Origin: Melieria omissa
Taxonomy: Eukaryota; Arthropoda; Insecta; Diptera; Ulidiidae
Assembly (NCBI GenBank): GCA_963971225.1
Contig: OZ020270.1
Span: forward strand, 73,982,432-74,046,431
Length of the DNA stretch: 64,000 nucleotides
Reading direction: 5' to 3'
Below the pieces are notes generated by a model. The model made no database searches, was not told the origin of the DNA, and saw only the letters and a program-made list of their open reading frames with translations. Position 1 is the first letter of the stretch. Every line of letters begins with the position of its first letter. Below, piece by piece: positions 11,546-21,926 of the stretch. A program made the translations under genes and the position numbers.

Positions 11546-12079
11546 TCTTCGTAAAAAAAATTGATCGGCAAACGCATGCACTCTATGAACAATCATTGAC
11601 GTCACCAAAGGAACAACAAGAAGTTGGTGCATTTCTAAAATTTTTGGAAGCCAGATTCCAGACGTTGGAATCCTTAAGCTCGAAGGATAAAATGACACGA
11701 CAAGGCACCACGGCCTTGGCAGCAACAAGGCCCACAAAAGAATGCGCAGTTTGTAACAACAATCACCCACTGTTTGCATGCCCGAGCTGCTGCCGGTTCT
11801 ACAACGAATGGAATTAGTAAAACACAACAATCTTTGCTTCATTTGTTTAAAGCGGGGACACAGATCAAGTCAATGTTCATATGGTAATTGTCTCAAGTGT
11901 CATGAAAAGCACAATACCTTACTACATAAAGACAAGGGAGCAGTGGAAGAACAACACATAGCTGCCACATCAGTCTCTCAGTCCATAAATTCGAGCCAAA
12001 CTACGACAACATCCGAAGAACTACCCAACTCAGCTTCTCTAGCCCAGCAGTTCAGCTTGGGAGGCGAGGCTACGTTCTG
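11546..12079 (+). pseudogene. gag: BEL/Pao gag, C-terminal part with zinc knuckles
   Basis: Continues the Gag frame left at 1696. It contains KEQQEVGAFLKFLEARFQTL and then cysteine-rich motifs: CAVCNNNHPLFAC (about 11744) and, after a frameshift near 11790, CFICLKRGHRSSQC and CLKCHEKHNTLLH (about 11838-11930). These are the paired CCHC-type knuckles of BEL Gag that bind genomic RNA. A further frameshift near 12080 leads into protease. Confidence 0.85.
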
Positions 12080-12446
12080 TTGGGTACAGCCCGAGTCATT
12101 GCCTCTGGCAGCAACGGAAACTCCACTGAATGTCGTGCAATGTTGGATTCAGGCTCACAAGTAAATTTGGTAACGGACCGATTGGTGAAGAACCTTAAAC
12201 TAAAGGCTGGATCTACGGCAATTAGCATCGAAGGTATCGGAAAGGGCAGAATGAACACCTACCGTCGAATAACTCTCACAATAGAGCCAAGATCTAACAA
12301 CTTCAAGGTAGTCATGGAAGCCTACGTTCTCCCACAGATCGTATCGGAACAACCCTCACAACACTTACAAATGAATAATTGGAAAATACCAGAAAACATT
12401 GAACTAGCTGATCCTGCATTTCACAGATCTGAGAAAAATTTATATT
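12080..12446 (+). pseudogene. pol: BEL/Pao aspartic protease
   Basis: The catalytic motif CRAMLDSGSQVNLVTDRL lies at about 12136-12190, with the DSG form typical of BEL/Pao protease, followed by the second strand region ISIEGIGKG. The frame ends at 12496 after overlapping the RT frame, which starts near 12447, so one more frameshift separates them. The enzyme would cut the polyprotein. Confidence 0.8.
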
Positions 12447-13931
12447 TTGCTAGGTGCAGAATTTTATCACCAATTATTGAGAACAGGGCAAATTAAATTG
12501 TCCGAGGGCCTACCAACTCTACAGAATACTGTTTGCGGATGGGTAGTCGCAGGAAAAATTCATGAAAGTTTATCAACTCACTTGACATGTGGAATGGTTA
12601 CAGAAGACAAATTGGAAGACGCAATTGAACGACTGTGGAAGGTGGAAGAAATCGACACAAAAATAAAAATACCTTCTCCGAGTGAAAAACAGTGTGAGGA
12701 ACACTTTGCAGAAACCACATCCAATAACGTCAACGGCCGCTTCGTGATCAGACTTCCCTTTATTGAAGACACCTCCCGACTGGGTGATTCCAAACAAATG
12801 GCCTTTAACCGATTCTTGGCATTAGAGCGAAGGTTATCGAGGGACAGTGAATTAAAGGAACAGTACGTCAGCTTCATGAAGGAGTATGAAAAGCTAGGCC
12901 ACATGAGTGAGATTTGCATTGAATCAATTACCACCCCCAACTACGTCATCCCTCATCATTGTGTCTTAAAACCTGACAGCACTACAACCAAACTGCGAGT
13001 GGTGTTCGATGCCTCTGCCAAATCCTCATCCGGACTCTCATTAAACGACTTAATGCACACAGGGCCTACAATACAAAATGATCTGCTGTCCATTTTATTA
13101 AGGTTCAGGATGCCTCGATTTGTGTTCACGCCGGACATCGAGAAGATGTACAGACAAATACTCATACACCCTGATGACAGGAAATACCAGCTCGTGATTT
13201 GGAGAGAAACTCAAGACTCGCCGATAAAGTACTATGAACTAAATACTGTCACTTATGGTACTAGAGCAGCACCATATTTGGCAACAAAATGTCTACGAGT
13301 AATCGCGGACAATAATAGAGAATTGCAGCCATTAGGAGCCAAGGCGCTGTAGGATAACTTTTATGTAGACGATGGTCTTTGTGGTGCAGACAATCTGACT
13401 ACAGCTGTAGAAATGCAAGAACAACTGAAAAACATATTGGGTGCTGCGGGCATGAAGCTTCGGAAGTGGTGTGCAAATCACTTAAGACTACTACAAGGGA
13501 TTCCGAACAGTGACCACGAGATCAACCTAGATCTAACAAATAATAATCCAGGAACCATCAAAACACTTGGCTTAACATGGGCGCCAAGCACAGACAAATT
13601 CTGTATAAAGGTCAACCTTCCACCAATTGGCAAGATCACAAAGCGATCAGTAACATCAGATCTGGCACGATTATTTGATCCACTTGGGCTCTTGTCACCA
13701 ATCGTCGTGACAGAAAAAATGTTCATCCAAGAGCTTTGGAATTCAAATATAGGGTGGGACGAACCACTGCCAGCTGAAGTATGCAAAAGGTGGGCTGAAT
13801 TTCGAAGCAACCTATCATCCCTGTCTAATCTGCAAATACCACGACACATGTTCAACGGGGAAGTTGCTAAGGCCATTCAGCTTCATATTTTCACAGATGC
13901 TTCGGAAAAGGCATATGGAGCCTCAGCATAA
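12447..13931 (+). pseudogene. pol: BEL/Pao reverse transcriptase with internal stop
   Basis: The frame from 12447 carries NTVCGWVVAGKI and FVIRLPFIEDTSRLGDS, then RT core blocks KLRVVFDASAKSSSG (about 12990), FTPDIEKMYRQILIHPDDR (about 13127; catalytic aspartate) and YGTRAAPYLA. A TAG at 13350-13352 stands where a sense codon is expected. Directly after it the YVDD catalytic box is intact (13362-13373). The frame continues to 13931, through the thumb and into RNase H (HIFTDASEKAYGAS, about 13888). Confidence 0.88.
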
Positions 13932-14617
13932 GATCGGTATTGCGAAATGGGCAAATCAGCGTAAGAATCCTATGCGCTAAGTCAAGAGTAGCCCCACTTA
14001 AACGAGTTACACTTCCTCGGCTAGAACTATGTGCTGCTGTAATTGGTGCGCAATTGGCCAATCGAATAAGAGCAGAGCTACAATTAAAGAGTTGTCAGAT
14101 TTATTTTTGGTCTGACTCACAAATTGTTCTTTCATGGATTAATACGTCATCGTCCAGTTTTCATACCTTTGTAGCAAATAGAGTAGGGACAATCCAAGAA
14201 TTGACGAGACCCATTCAGTGGCGCCATGTGAACACCAAGGACAATCCAGCTGATATCCTATCAAGGGGCCTACCACCTGATCAATTGTCAGCCTGTAATA
14301 TCTGGTTCGCAGGCCCAGTCTTTCTGCTTGGATCAGAAGATATTTGGCCGCAGAGGTTTCTACCAGAGTTAGCCATCGATGTGGTATCCGATCCCGAACG
14401 AAGAAACAAGACTGCAGTCTCAGCAACCTCAGTAAGGGATCAAGACACTCTTGTAGAACTTGTTTACAGCATTAACCACAAAAACTCCTTTGAAAGGCTC
14501 AAACGAGTCATGGGCTACATACACCGGTTCATAAGGCATACGAGGAGGGGGCGAGTAACACCCCAGTGCAACTTAACATTGACACCAACAGAATTAAATG
14601 GAGCATTAAAACAATCA
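13932..14617 (+). pseudogene. pol: BEL/Pao RNase H and linker to integrase
   Basis: After a short lesion near 13931, the RNase H frame continues (VTLPRLELCAAVIGAQLANR with the catalytic Glu, FWSDSQIVLSWI with Asp at about 14113, and DNPADILSRG at about 14240). The linker NSFERLKRVMGYIHRFI is followed by LTPTELNGALK. An RTE-like fragment interrupts the frame at 14618. RNase H would degrade the RNA strand of the RNA:DNA hybrid. Confidence 0.85.
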
Positions 14618-14835
14618 GCTCCGGCGAAAAAGGTATTCGATGCGATGGTTGGAGGTCGACGGCGAAGAGGGAGGCCGTGTCTCCGGTGGAAGGACCAAGT
14701 GGAAGAGGCCCTGGTATCTCTTGGTGTGACCAACTGGAGAAGGCGCGCGCGAAGCAGAGGCGCCTGGAGAGAAGTTTTGCGGCAGGCCGTAACCCGATAA
14801 CGGGTTGTTATGGCCAGTTAAGTAAGTAAGTAAGT
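14618..14835 (+). mobile_element. 218-bp tail of an RTE-like LINE
   Basis: Flanked by a perfect 13-bp target duplication ATTAAAACAATCA at 14605-14617 and 14836-14848. The fragment encodes a short end (GRPCLRWKDQVEEALVSLGV, about 14672) like the C terminus of RTE/Bov-B-type endonuclease-RT proteins. It ends in a stop at 14798 and a TAAG microsatellite (about 14820-14835). It is severely 5'-truncated. It lies in the RNase H-integrase linker of BEL. Confidence 0.85.
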
Positions 14836-14848
14836 ATTAAAACAATCA

Positions 14849-15893
14849 TTAGAGCCATACAAGACGCTGAATTTTCTGAAGAAATTAAGGACCTTAAACG
14901 GTACAAAGAGCTTAAAAAGAACAGATGCATAGCAAACCCATCTCCTTTCCTGGACAACGAAGGGCTAATGAGAGTTGGAGGAAGACTGGAGGCCTCTAAT
15001 CTTCCATACGACGCAAAACATCAACTGATTATTCCTTATAATGACCAGCTGACGAAGCTCATCTTTGAAGAATTTGCACCAAGGCTCACACAGGTAATGG
15101 GTTATTTGCCCACAATGCGCGTAACACCCGCACGCCCCTTCATCAACACTGGGGTGGATTTTTGCGGACCATGCTGGGTGCATTACAAAGTAAGAGGAAA
15201 GAGGCCCACCAAGGCATACATTGCAGTGTTTTGTTGCTTTCCGACTAAGGCGGTACACTTAGAACTAGTCAGCGATCTAACTACCGAAGCCTTCATTGGA
15301 GCTATCAAAAGATTCACCAGTCGGCGCGGTCAATGCCAGACAATAATTTGTGACAACGCTACAAACTTCATAGGCGGCAAAAATCAGCTCCATGAACTAA
15401 CAGCAGCTGTATACTCTCAAGAAGCAGTTGAATCAATAGCTACAAGTTGCACCAAGAGTGGCATAACATTCCAAATGATACCTCCACGAGCACCTCACTT
15501 TGGTGGCATATGGGCGGCGGCAGTGAAGTCAGCGAAGCATCATCTAGTAAGGACTGTGACAAGTGCATCGATGACGTACGAAGAGCTAGAAACAGTCGTG
15601 GTTGAAGTCGAAGCTATTCGAAATTCCCGACCATTGACACCGATGTCAGACAGTCCTAACGATCCGACGGCCCTTACACCAGGACACTTCCTGATTGGCG
15701 AAGCAATAACCTCAACAGTCGATGGCGAAGCAAAGCCTGCAAAACCAACATTACTCCAAAGATGGGCATTAGTTTCACAAATCAAACATAACTTCTGGAG
15801 AAGGTGGTCCAACGAATACTTGAATGAACTCCCATGCAGATCAAAATGGAAGAATCACGCAACAAATATTACCATAGGAGATATGGTTATCAT
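14849..15893 (+). pseudogene. pol: BEL/Pao integrase, missing its zinc module
   Basis: Reads IRAIQDAEFSEEIKDLKRY, GRLEASNLPYDAKHQLIIP, then LIFEEFAP joined directly to RLTQVMGYLPTMRVTPARPF. The HHCC zinc-binding module that normally lies between them is absent without loss of frame. The catalytic core is present: GVDFCGP (Asp near 15153), IICDNATNF (Asp near 15353) and the APHFGGIWAAAVKSAKHHL block (Glu position replaced or shifted in what I can read). RNSRPLTPMSD follows. The MITE at 15894 interrupts the C-terminal domain. Confidence 0.85.
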
Positions 15894-16091
15894 TAGGGAT
15901 CGAATTTATATGCAAATGCATATTTTTTTGGAACTTCCGATCTGAGCGGGACCAAGAAAATATTTTTATTGAAAAATATTAAGAATGAGCTAACATATGC
16001 ACTGTATATTTGCATATGTTTGCATATTTTGCGTATTTTTGCATTTTTTGCATAGTTTTTGCATAGGTTTTGCATATAAATCCGATACCTA
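15894..16091. mobile_element. 198-bp hAT-type MITE
   Basis: Flanked by a perfect 8-bp duplication GTTATCAT at 15886-15893 and 16092-16099. Ends are inverted: the left starts TAGGGATCGAATTTATATGC and the right, reversed, TAGGTATCGGATTTATATGC (18 of 20 identical). An 8-bp duplication with TAGGG ends fits the hAT superfamily. The interior holds about seven spaced TTTGCAT/TTGCATA motifs. No coding capacity. Confidence 0.88.
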
Positions 16092-16099
16092 GTTATCAT

Positions 16100-16306
16100 A
16101 AAAGAAGACAACACCCCAGTAATGACTTGGCCAGTCGGAAGGGTCATCAAGCTTTATCCAGGAGAGGATGGCGTCGTGAGGGTAGTAAACGTGAAAACAG
16201 CAAGAGGAGTCTTTAGACGATCCATACCTCGGCTTGCTCCGCTTCCCACTAAACCAGACAAACCCCGACAACCGATATTACACCTTACAATCAGAGCATT
16301 GAAATA
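16100..16306 (+). pseudogene. pol: BEL/Pao integrase C-terminal end
   Basis: Resumes after the MITE with DNTPVMTWPVGRVIKLYPGE and VVRVVNVKTARGVFRRSIPR, the conserved BEL/Pao integrase C-terminal domain (DUF5641-like). It ends with a TAA at 16304-16306. An env-like gene starts about 45 bp downstream. Confidence 0.85.
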
Positions 16307-16351
16307 AAACCAAGCACCTCAACCGAAGTTCCAGCCAAGAAACGTCGAATA

Positions 16352-18022
16352 GTGTCCACCAATTATCTACTTATGACATTGATTTCGCTCTTAATACTAC
16401 CACTAATCACTGCAACCCAAATAGAGATAAAAAGATTCAGACCTGAATTAGGTGTCCATTTTGAGGACATGGGAGAAATCAAGATAGCAACGAGCCAGTG
16501 GAATTTTATAGTGTATTACGATTTGGCAATACTCGCAACGGAATTATCGTCGTTAATTAATGGAACGCACATAGCACAGGATTTATGTAACAAAATGCAA
16601 GATAAGGTTAGCTGCAACCAAACAATCGCTCATTTTAAGGGCACACTTGAGAACCTTCAGTTGGAATGTATATTCTGTCTCCTAAACGAGTGAAAAGAGG
16701 CGCCATGAACGTGATTGGAAATGTAGCAGGTGCATTGTTTGGTGTATTAGACAGCGAGTATGCAAAGGAGATGTCCCAGACAATCAATGAAATTAAAAAC
16801 AATGAGAATCACCTGTCGAACCTGTTGCGAAATCAAACATCGATTATTGACTCAACCGTAAATATATTACGAGCAGACACCATCGAAACCAAAAAGAGGT
16901 CCTCCAAGCTCGAATCGCAGCTATCAGAAATCATTAAAAACCTCAACTAACTAGGCAATGAAGACTACGAGCTGAAACTACACCAAGCCTTTTTTATGAT
17001 GACGATACAACTCACCTTAATGGCGGCGAATCTGCAACGCATTCAAGATGCACTCATCGATGTATTAGCTGACACACATCCTGGCAAAACGAACACGTTA
17101 TTATTGTCTGCAAGCCAGTTGAAAGCAGAATTAAGGACAATACGAGCTCACCTACCGTCGTCCTTGGAGCTCCCCCTGGACGATGGCAATCTCATACAAT
17201 TGTATAAATTAATGACGATCAGGGGAGGCATCAGCCAACATCACGCTGTCTTCGAAATTACACTTCCATTAGTCAATCCAGAGCAACTAAAAATGTTTAG
17301 AATAATTCCAATTCCGACATCAATAAATGGTAGCATGATAATGGTTAAACCATGTGCAACAGCATTATCGACAAATAAACACATGGATCACTACGTTCCT
17401 GTAAGGCAAGATCAATTAAATCAATGCGTAATTGCAGCACCAAGAAGATACTTATGTTCCAACATCCAAGCTCTATATCACAGAAGTTCTTATCTATGCT
17501 CTTGTGAAATAAACCTGTTTGTCAACGAGACTTCACCGACATGCAAACTAGAAAAGGTTAAATCAAATTATTACCTGGCACAATTGGAAGAGAAAAACCA
17601 ATGGCTATTTGCTATAACAGATTCTATGCGATTTACCACAGTGTGTGACCACGACTTCTCTCAGCTTACTTTAAGGGGAGCTGGAATAATAACTCTGGCA
17701 CCAGACTGCACAATAAAAAGCAACACGGTGACAATAACTGGACATCAAACGCTATCCAATTGTCTGCGAACAACATTTGCAAGTTTCGGCAACATTTCAC
17801 AACTTTCATCACCAAAACACATCAGAGAAGTATTCGCAGACGTTAGTTCGACAGACTACACAGATCACATGAAGAATCTAACAAGTCTGCAAACACATTG
17901 AAAATACCTAAGCTACCATACGATCTGAAGTCACAAAGCCGCATCACCATATCGTTATCTAGTGTGGCTGTCGTATGCACAATTATTCTGCTGTTGCTAG
18001 CAGTTTGGTACTGGCAATCTTA
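16352..18022 (+). pseudogene. env: BEL/Pao env-like fusion glycoprotein gene
   Basis: The ATG near 16352 gives a hydrophobic signal-peptide-like start (LLMTLISLLILPLITA). A furin-like site KRVKR (about 16684) is followed by GAMNVIGNVAGALFGVLD, the glycine/alanine-rich form of a fusion peptide. A heptad-rich region, a stop at about 16948 and a cysteine-rich segment (about 17340-17760, several CxC patterns) come next. The frame ends at 17901, and a hydrophobic membrane span (VVCTIILLLLAVWYW, about 17968) follows in another frame. The layout matches insect BEL/roo env genes related to baculovirus F proteins. Frame breaks show it is not functional. Confidence 0.82.
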
Positions 18023-18134
18023 ACGACGACCAACGACAACAAATGAGAAACCTGAAACCACACCCCTAGAAGACTATCAACAGCAGACTTCACTGTCAAT
18101 ATATAGTTGAACAGTCGTTCAACGGGGGGCAGGA

Positions 18135-18604
18135 TGTTTGTGTGTTTATATAAGCAGACATTGACCACTGCATTGCAATACGATACTATTGCAAGTTAGG
18201 CAGCAAAAGTGATTCAGTGTCCGAAACATTGACCGCTGTAATATTGATGAAAGTTAGGCATTTTTACCTTTTTGTTATTATTCTTAGCATATTGTGCATT
18301 TATGCAATTTTGGTATTTTGGGTTTTTATGTATATTTTAGCATGTAAGCAATATTGTCAATATAAATAAGGGTTCGATAATCAATAAAGGGTCCAGTGGT
18401 AACACAACTTCACAGCGTTTCACTACCATTGTTCTTCAAGGCGACACAGTTCAAGTACTGTTTTCGCACTGTGCTTGCACTCTGGTGATACGACCAGAAG
18501 TGATACTACCATTGTTCTTCAAGGCGACACAGTTCAAGTACTGTTTTCGCACTGTGCTTACACTCTGGTGATACGACCAGAAGTGATATTTACTTATATA
18601 AACA
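18135..18604 (+). repeat. BEL/Pao 3' LTR
   Basis: Preceded by the purine tract ACGGGGGGCAGGA (18122-18134), the expected polypurine tract. It ends TTATATAAACA like the 5' LTR and contains the same 83-bp internal duplication and the AATAAA signal. Confidence 0.9.
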
Positions 18605-18774
18605 AATACAATAAACAATATAAATGCAGTACAGTAAAATAACAATAACTTAAATATCACATCTACACATTGCACATTGATAATAACAAATTGGTGGAGA
18701 CCTATAGGAAACTACTATGTTAAAGAAGTAAATGCGTGAGAAACGTTAGTCAAATTTTCCGAATGGTAACATTG
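18605..18774. other. Spacer with a primer-site-like motif
   Basis: AT-rich sequence with TTGGTGGAGACC at 18691-18702, reminiscent of the TTGGTGACCCCC that follows the 5' LTR. It may be the start of another element's internal region. No gene seen. Confidence 0.3.
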
Positions 18775-19095
18775 GCAGCCGCCGTGGCTCAGTTGGTTAG
18801 TGCGCGGTCCAGCGAGTCGCATGCAGAGCGACGCAAGATCGAATACTGCATGTAGTAACACCTAAAAAAAAATAACGGGAAACTCGTTTTCTCTTTCGGT
18901 GGCTGTCCTCTCATCTGGAAATGGCAAACCTCTGAGAGTAAAAATTGCCTATGAAAAAGCTCCCAACCTGCCGTTCGGAACCGGCATAAAACTGTAGGTC
19001 CCTTCGACCCGCGTACAAAATTCACACGCACAACACGGGTGGTTGCGGGAAGCTAGGCCTTAGTCTCGCGCAAGCGGGCTGTCGTGCCAATCAAT
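18775..19095 (+). repeat. tRNA-derived SINE, copy 1
   Basis: Begins GCAGCCGCCGTGGCTCAGTT. The 5' 75 bp resembles a tRNA gene with a good polymerase III box A (TGGCTCAGTTGG) and a weakened box B (GATCGAATAC). A conserved body follows (GAAATGGCAAACCTCTGAGA, then TTGCCTATGAAA), and the end reads CTGTCGTGCCAATCAATTA. About 320 bp. No convincing target duplication at this copy. The 80-residue open frame on the reverse strand recurs in several SINE copies and is not a gene. Confidence 0.85.
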
Positions 19096-20130
19096 TACAC
19101 TGTGCGACAGCTTTTTCTAACCCGGAACCGACCAAGACTAATCGATAGTACTCTTATAGAGTAACAAAACCCTAGCTGGGTTTTGCAAAGTTAGTTGCCT
19201 TTTAAAAGTTACAGCCGTGTAAAGTTTGTGTGTATTAGGTTTTTATAAAAAGTTGTTCTTTATAAGTCTTAAGATATTCAAAAAGATATTCACAGCGACA
19301 CCAGCCAGCGCAATGATTGTCGTTTCAACTACGCTATTGTTTTTTGTTGTTGTAGTTTTTGTGTGTATGCTTTTTTTGTATTGACGATTGCTTTTGCTAC
19401 ATAACTCGAGAAAAATGTAAACAGCTCTTCTTTTGTTGTTTTTTTATTGTTTATGTTTTGCATCGTTTGGAACTTCCTTTTTTTAATTTACTGTCACAGC
19501 ATTCATCAGGAAATCTGAAGGAGCAAATAGGTAGCAGAAGTCTGTAACCGATTGATAATTTTTATGGAAAATTTTTCACTTAGCGCAGTGAAAAGGTCAT
19601 CATTTCTTAGGTTTTGGAAACATATGCCACAATTATTATCCATGCTAATTTTTTACTCGATTGTCGAAGTTTTTATCTACAAAATAATTTGTTGTAATAA
19701 TTGCTGTAAGTACTGCTGAAAAAAAATAATAAAAAATACAGTTTCGTCTGTCTCAGCATGTAGTAGGATTTGATTCATAGAATCCTGTGTATCTTCGAAA
19801 TTAGTTATTACACTTGACCGAGTACTACTTGAATTTTGTCCCAAAATTGCAAAAGTATTTTCTAGTTTATCTTGATCAAAAAACTTTTTTGTTATAAAAC
19901 ATTTATGTGGGTTATTGCTTAATTTTAACAGAAAAACGGATTTAAGTTTTAAAAATAAAAACTTTAATCATCCATACATTTAACATCTTTCAAATAATTA
20001 AAAAAATATTTATAAATTTGTACGACTCATTATTCAATTGTAAAGCCGATCTAAAGCAATTATCCGATTGCCCTATTCATGCAATCAAATATTAGGTCTA
20101 CTTTTTTGATAAGTTCTTTAGGAACTTTAG

Positions 20131-20464
20131 GCAGCCGCCGTGGCTCAGTTGGTTAGTGCGCGGTCCAACGAGTCGCATGCAGAGCGACGCAAGATCGAAT
20201 ACTGCATGTAGTAACACCTAAAAAAAAATAACGGGAAACTCGTTTTCTCTTTCGGTGGCTGTCCTCTCAGCTGGAAATGGCAAACCTCTGAGAGTAAAAA
20301 TTGCCTATGAAAATGCTCCCAACCTGCCGTTCGGAACCGGCATAAAACTGTAGGTCCCTTCCACCCGCGTACAAAATTCACACGCACAACACGGGTGGTT
20401 GCGGGAAGCTAGGCCTTAGTCTCGCGTAAGCGGGCTGTCGTGCCAATCAATTATTAATCAATTA
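20131..20464 (+). repeat. tRNA-derived SINE, copy 2
   Basis: Flanked by the 14-bp duplication TCTTTAGGAACTTT at 20115-20128 and 20465-20478. Repeat A' has a single copy of this target (about 23309), so the insertion is proven by an empty site. The 3' end has a doubled AATCAATTATTAATCAATTA tail. Box A is intact; box B reads GATCGAATAC. Confidence 0.92.
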
Positions 20465-20586
20465 TCTTTAGGAACTTTGTTTGTAGCGACCATATAAGTC
20501 GTTATGCCAGCCATATTTTATTTTCTTTTCTATGATTTTGCGCACACTACCGTCTGCAATAAGTTCAGGAGCAATATGCGACGCCG

Positions 20587-21926
20587 CACAATGGGGTAAA
20601 CATGCCGAAAACCCGCGCATTACGGCTAATCTTAAAGTTACGGGCCTAACTTTTTTTTATTTTTCGTAATCTACATGCATGTAGCAGTCAAAAAATGCTT
20701 TTTGCATGTAAATTGAAGCGAAACTGGCTGCTGTATAGCCATTCAAAGTTGGGTGTTTTTATACTCAATTTCATTTTGTCGATGCAACTTTTTTGATGGT
20801 GATGCTGAAATGTCAATTAAATCGTTATTTTTAAATATAATCAAATAATTTTTGGTATATATAATAAGCATATTCCTACATTTAATTTGGCATATAATTC
20901 TTTTCCATGGCACATTTTCTTGTAAAGATATAAGTTCTCAAAGTTTGGGCAAAAACGACGATTTTTGTAGGAAAATTGTCCTACTTTCGTGGTGTATAAC
21001 TTTTATGGATAATCGAAAATCTTTAAGGAAGGTAAGTAGGAACCTTCATAAAAAAATGATACCAAACTTGTCTGCGGAAAGCTGCGGAATGATTAGATTT
21101 TTGGACATTTATTCACTTCTCTTAGTAAGAAAACAAATATATATGAACTAAAAACTTTTTAACGCGCGTATGGGTCGGTACGTTTATAGCACTTGATGCA
21201 TATATATAGTATTAAAAAAAATAAATAAAGTAAAAATATATGTGATTTATCACCTGAATTAATAAATATGCTAAAAAAATATTTTGTATCAATTTTTTGG
21301 GCGGGTACGCAGGATGATTCTTGAAAAAGGCAATATATTTCAATAAAACTTTGTGTGGAATTTACGAGTGACCTAACTAAACTCTGACGTAAAAATGGGC
21401 ATGGAACGCCCACTTTTAAGTAGGGTTGCCATATAAGCATACTTGGTTAAATTGGGAAAATTTATTATATTTATATACTAACCAACGTCATCTGCACTTT
21501 TGTGGTTATTAATAACGGTAAGTGGGCGTGGTACTCCCCATTAACCCGTTATGAGCCGTATCAACCCGTATCGTTTTTGCTTAAATACGAATTACTCTAC
21601 ATGTATGCGTTTTATGTGGGTGTTTTATGAAAGGAGGCAAAAAATGGGGGCGTGGCTACAATCTACAGTATTCACAAGTCAGTTTGGGTCGATTTAAATA
21701 CTTTAACTTTGGTTTTGTTTTTTACTAATGAAGATTTTAAAAGTGCCTAATTGCCGACTGTAGGGTGCCGGTGCACGGTACAGTAAATCAAATACAATTA
21801 TGGTGAACAAATCCCTGAAGAGTCCTGAAGGAGATGTCCAAATTTGAGGTATTTATCTTTAACCGTATATATACTACAGCATAAAATAGGCAATGCGCGG
21901 GTTTTTAGCATGTTTACCCCATTGTG
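20587..21926. mobile_element. Transib-like non-autonomous DNA transposon, copy 1
   Basis: The 1340-bp element begins CACAATGGGGTAAACATG and ends with its inverted counterpart CATGTTTACCCCATTGTG; the inverted repeats extend about 37 bp with few mismatches. It is flanked by the 5-bp GC-rich duplication CGCCG (20582-20586, 21927-21931). CACAATGG ends and a CGNCG-like 5-bp target are features of Transib, the superfamily related to RAG1. No transposase remains; small open frames inside are unremarkable. Confidence 0.85.

Larger units (their letters stand above)
131..18604 (+). mobile_element. BEL/Pao endogenous retrovirus with env, interrupted by nested insertions
   Basis: Two direct 470-bp LTRs (131-600 and 18135-18604) enclose gag, protease, RT, RNase H, integrase and an env-like gene in retroviral order. 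The RT carries the Pao-type YVDD site and protease the DSG motif; the Gag resembles the Pao/DUF1759 type. Without the gypsy element, the RTE fragment and the MITE, with their target duplications, the element is about 8.2 kb, close to env-bearing BEL elements such as Drosophila roo. Reading frames are broken by frameshifts, at least one stop and an integrase deletion, so the copy cannot encode a working polyprotein. No matching target duplication is visible. Confidence 0.9.

Noticed and set aside
18789..19031. 80-codon frame on the minus strand, repeated in several places
   Set aside because: It lies wholly inside SINE copies and follows their spread; it is a by-product of the SINE sequence.
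20852..21151. 99-codon frame within the Transib-like element
   Set aside because: No similarity to a Transib/RAG1 core and no conserved motif; the element looks non-autonomous.
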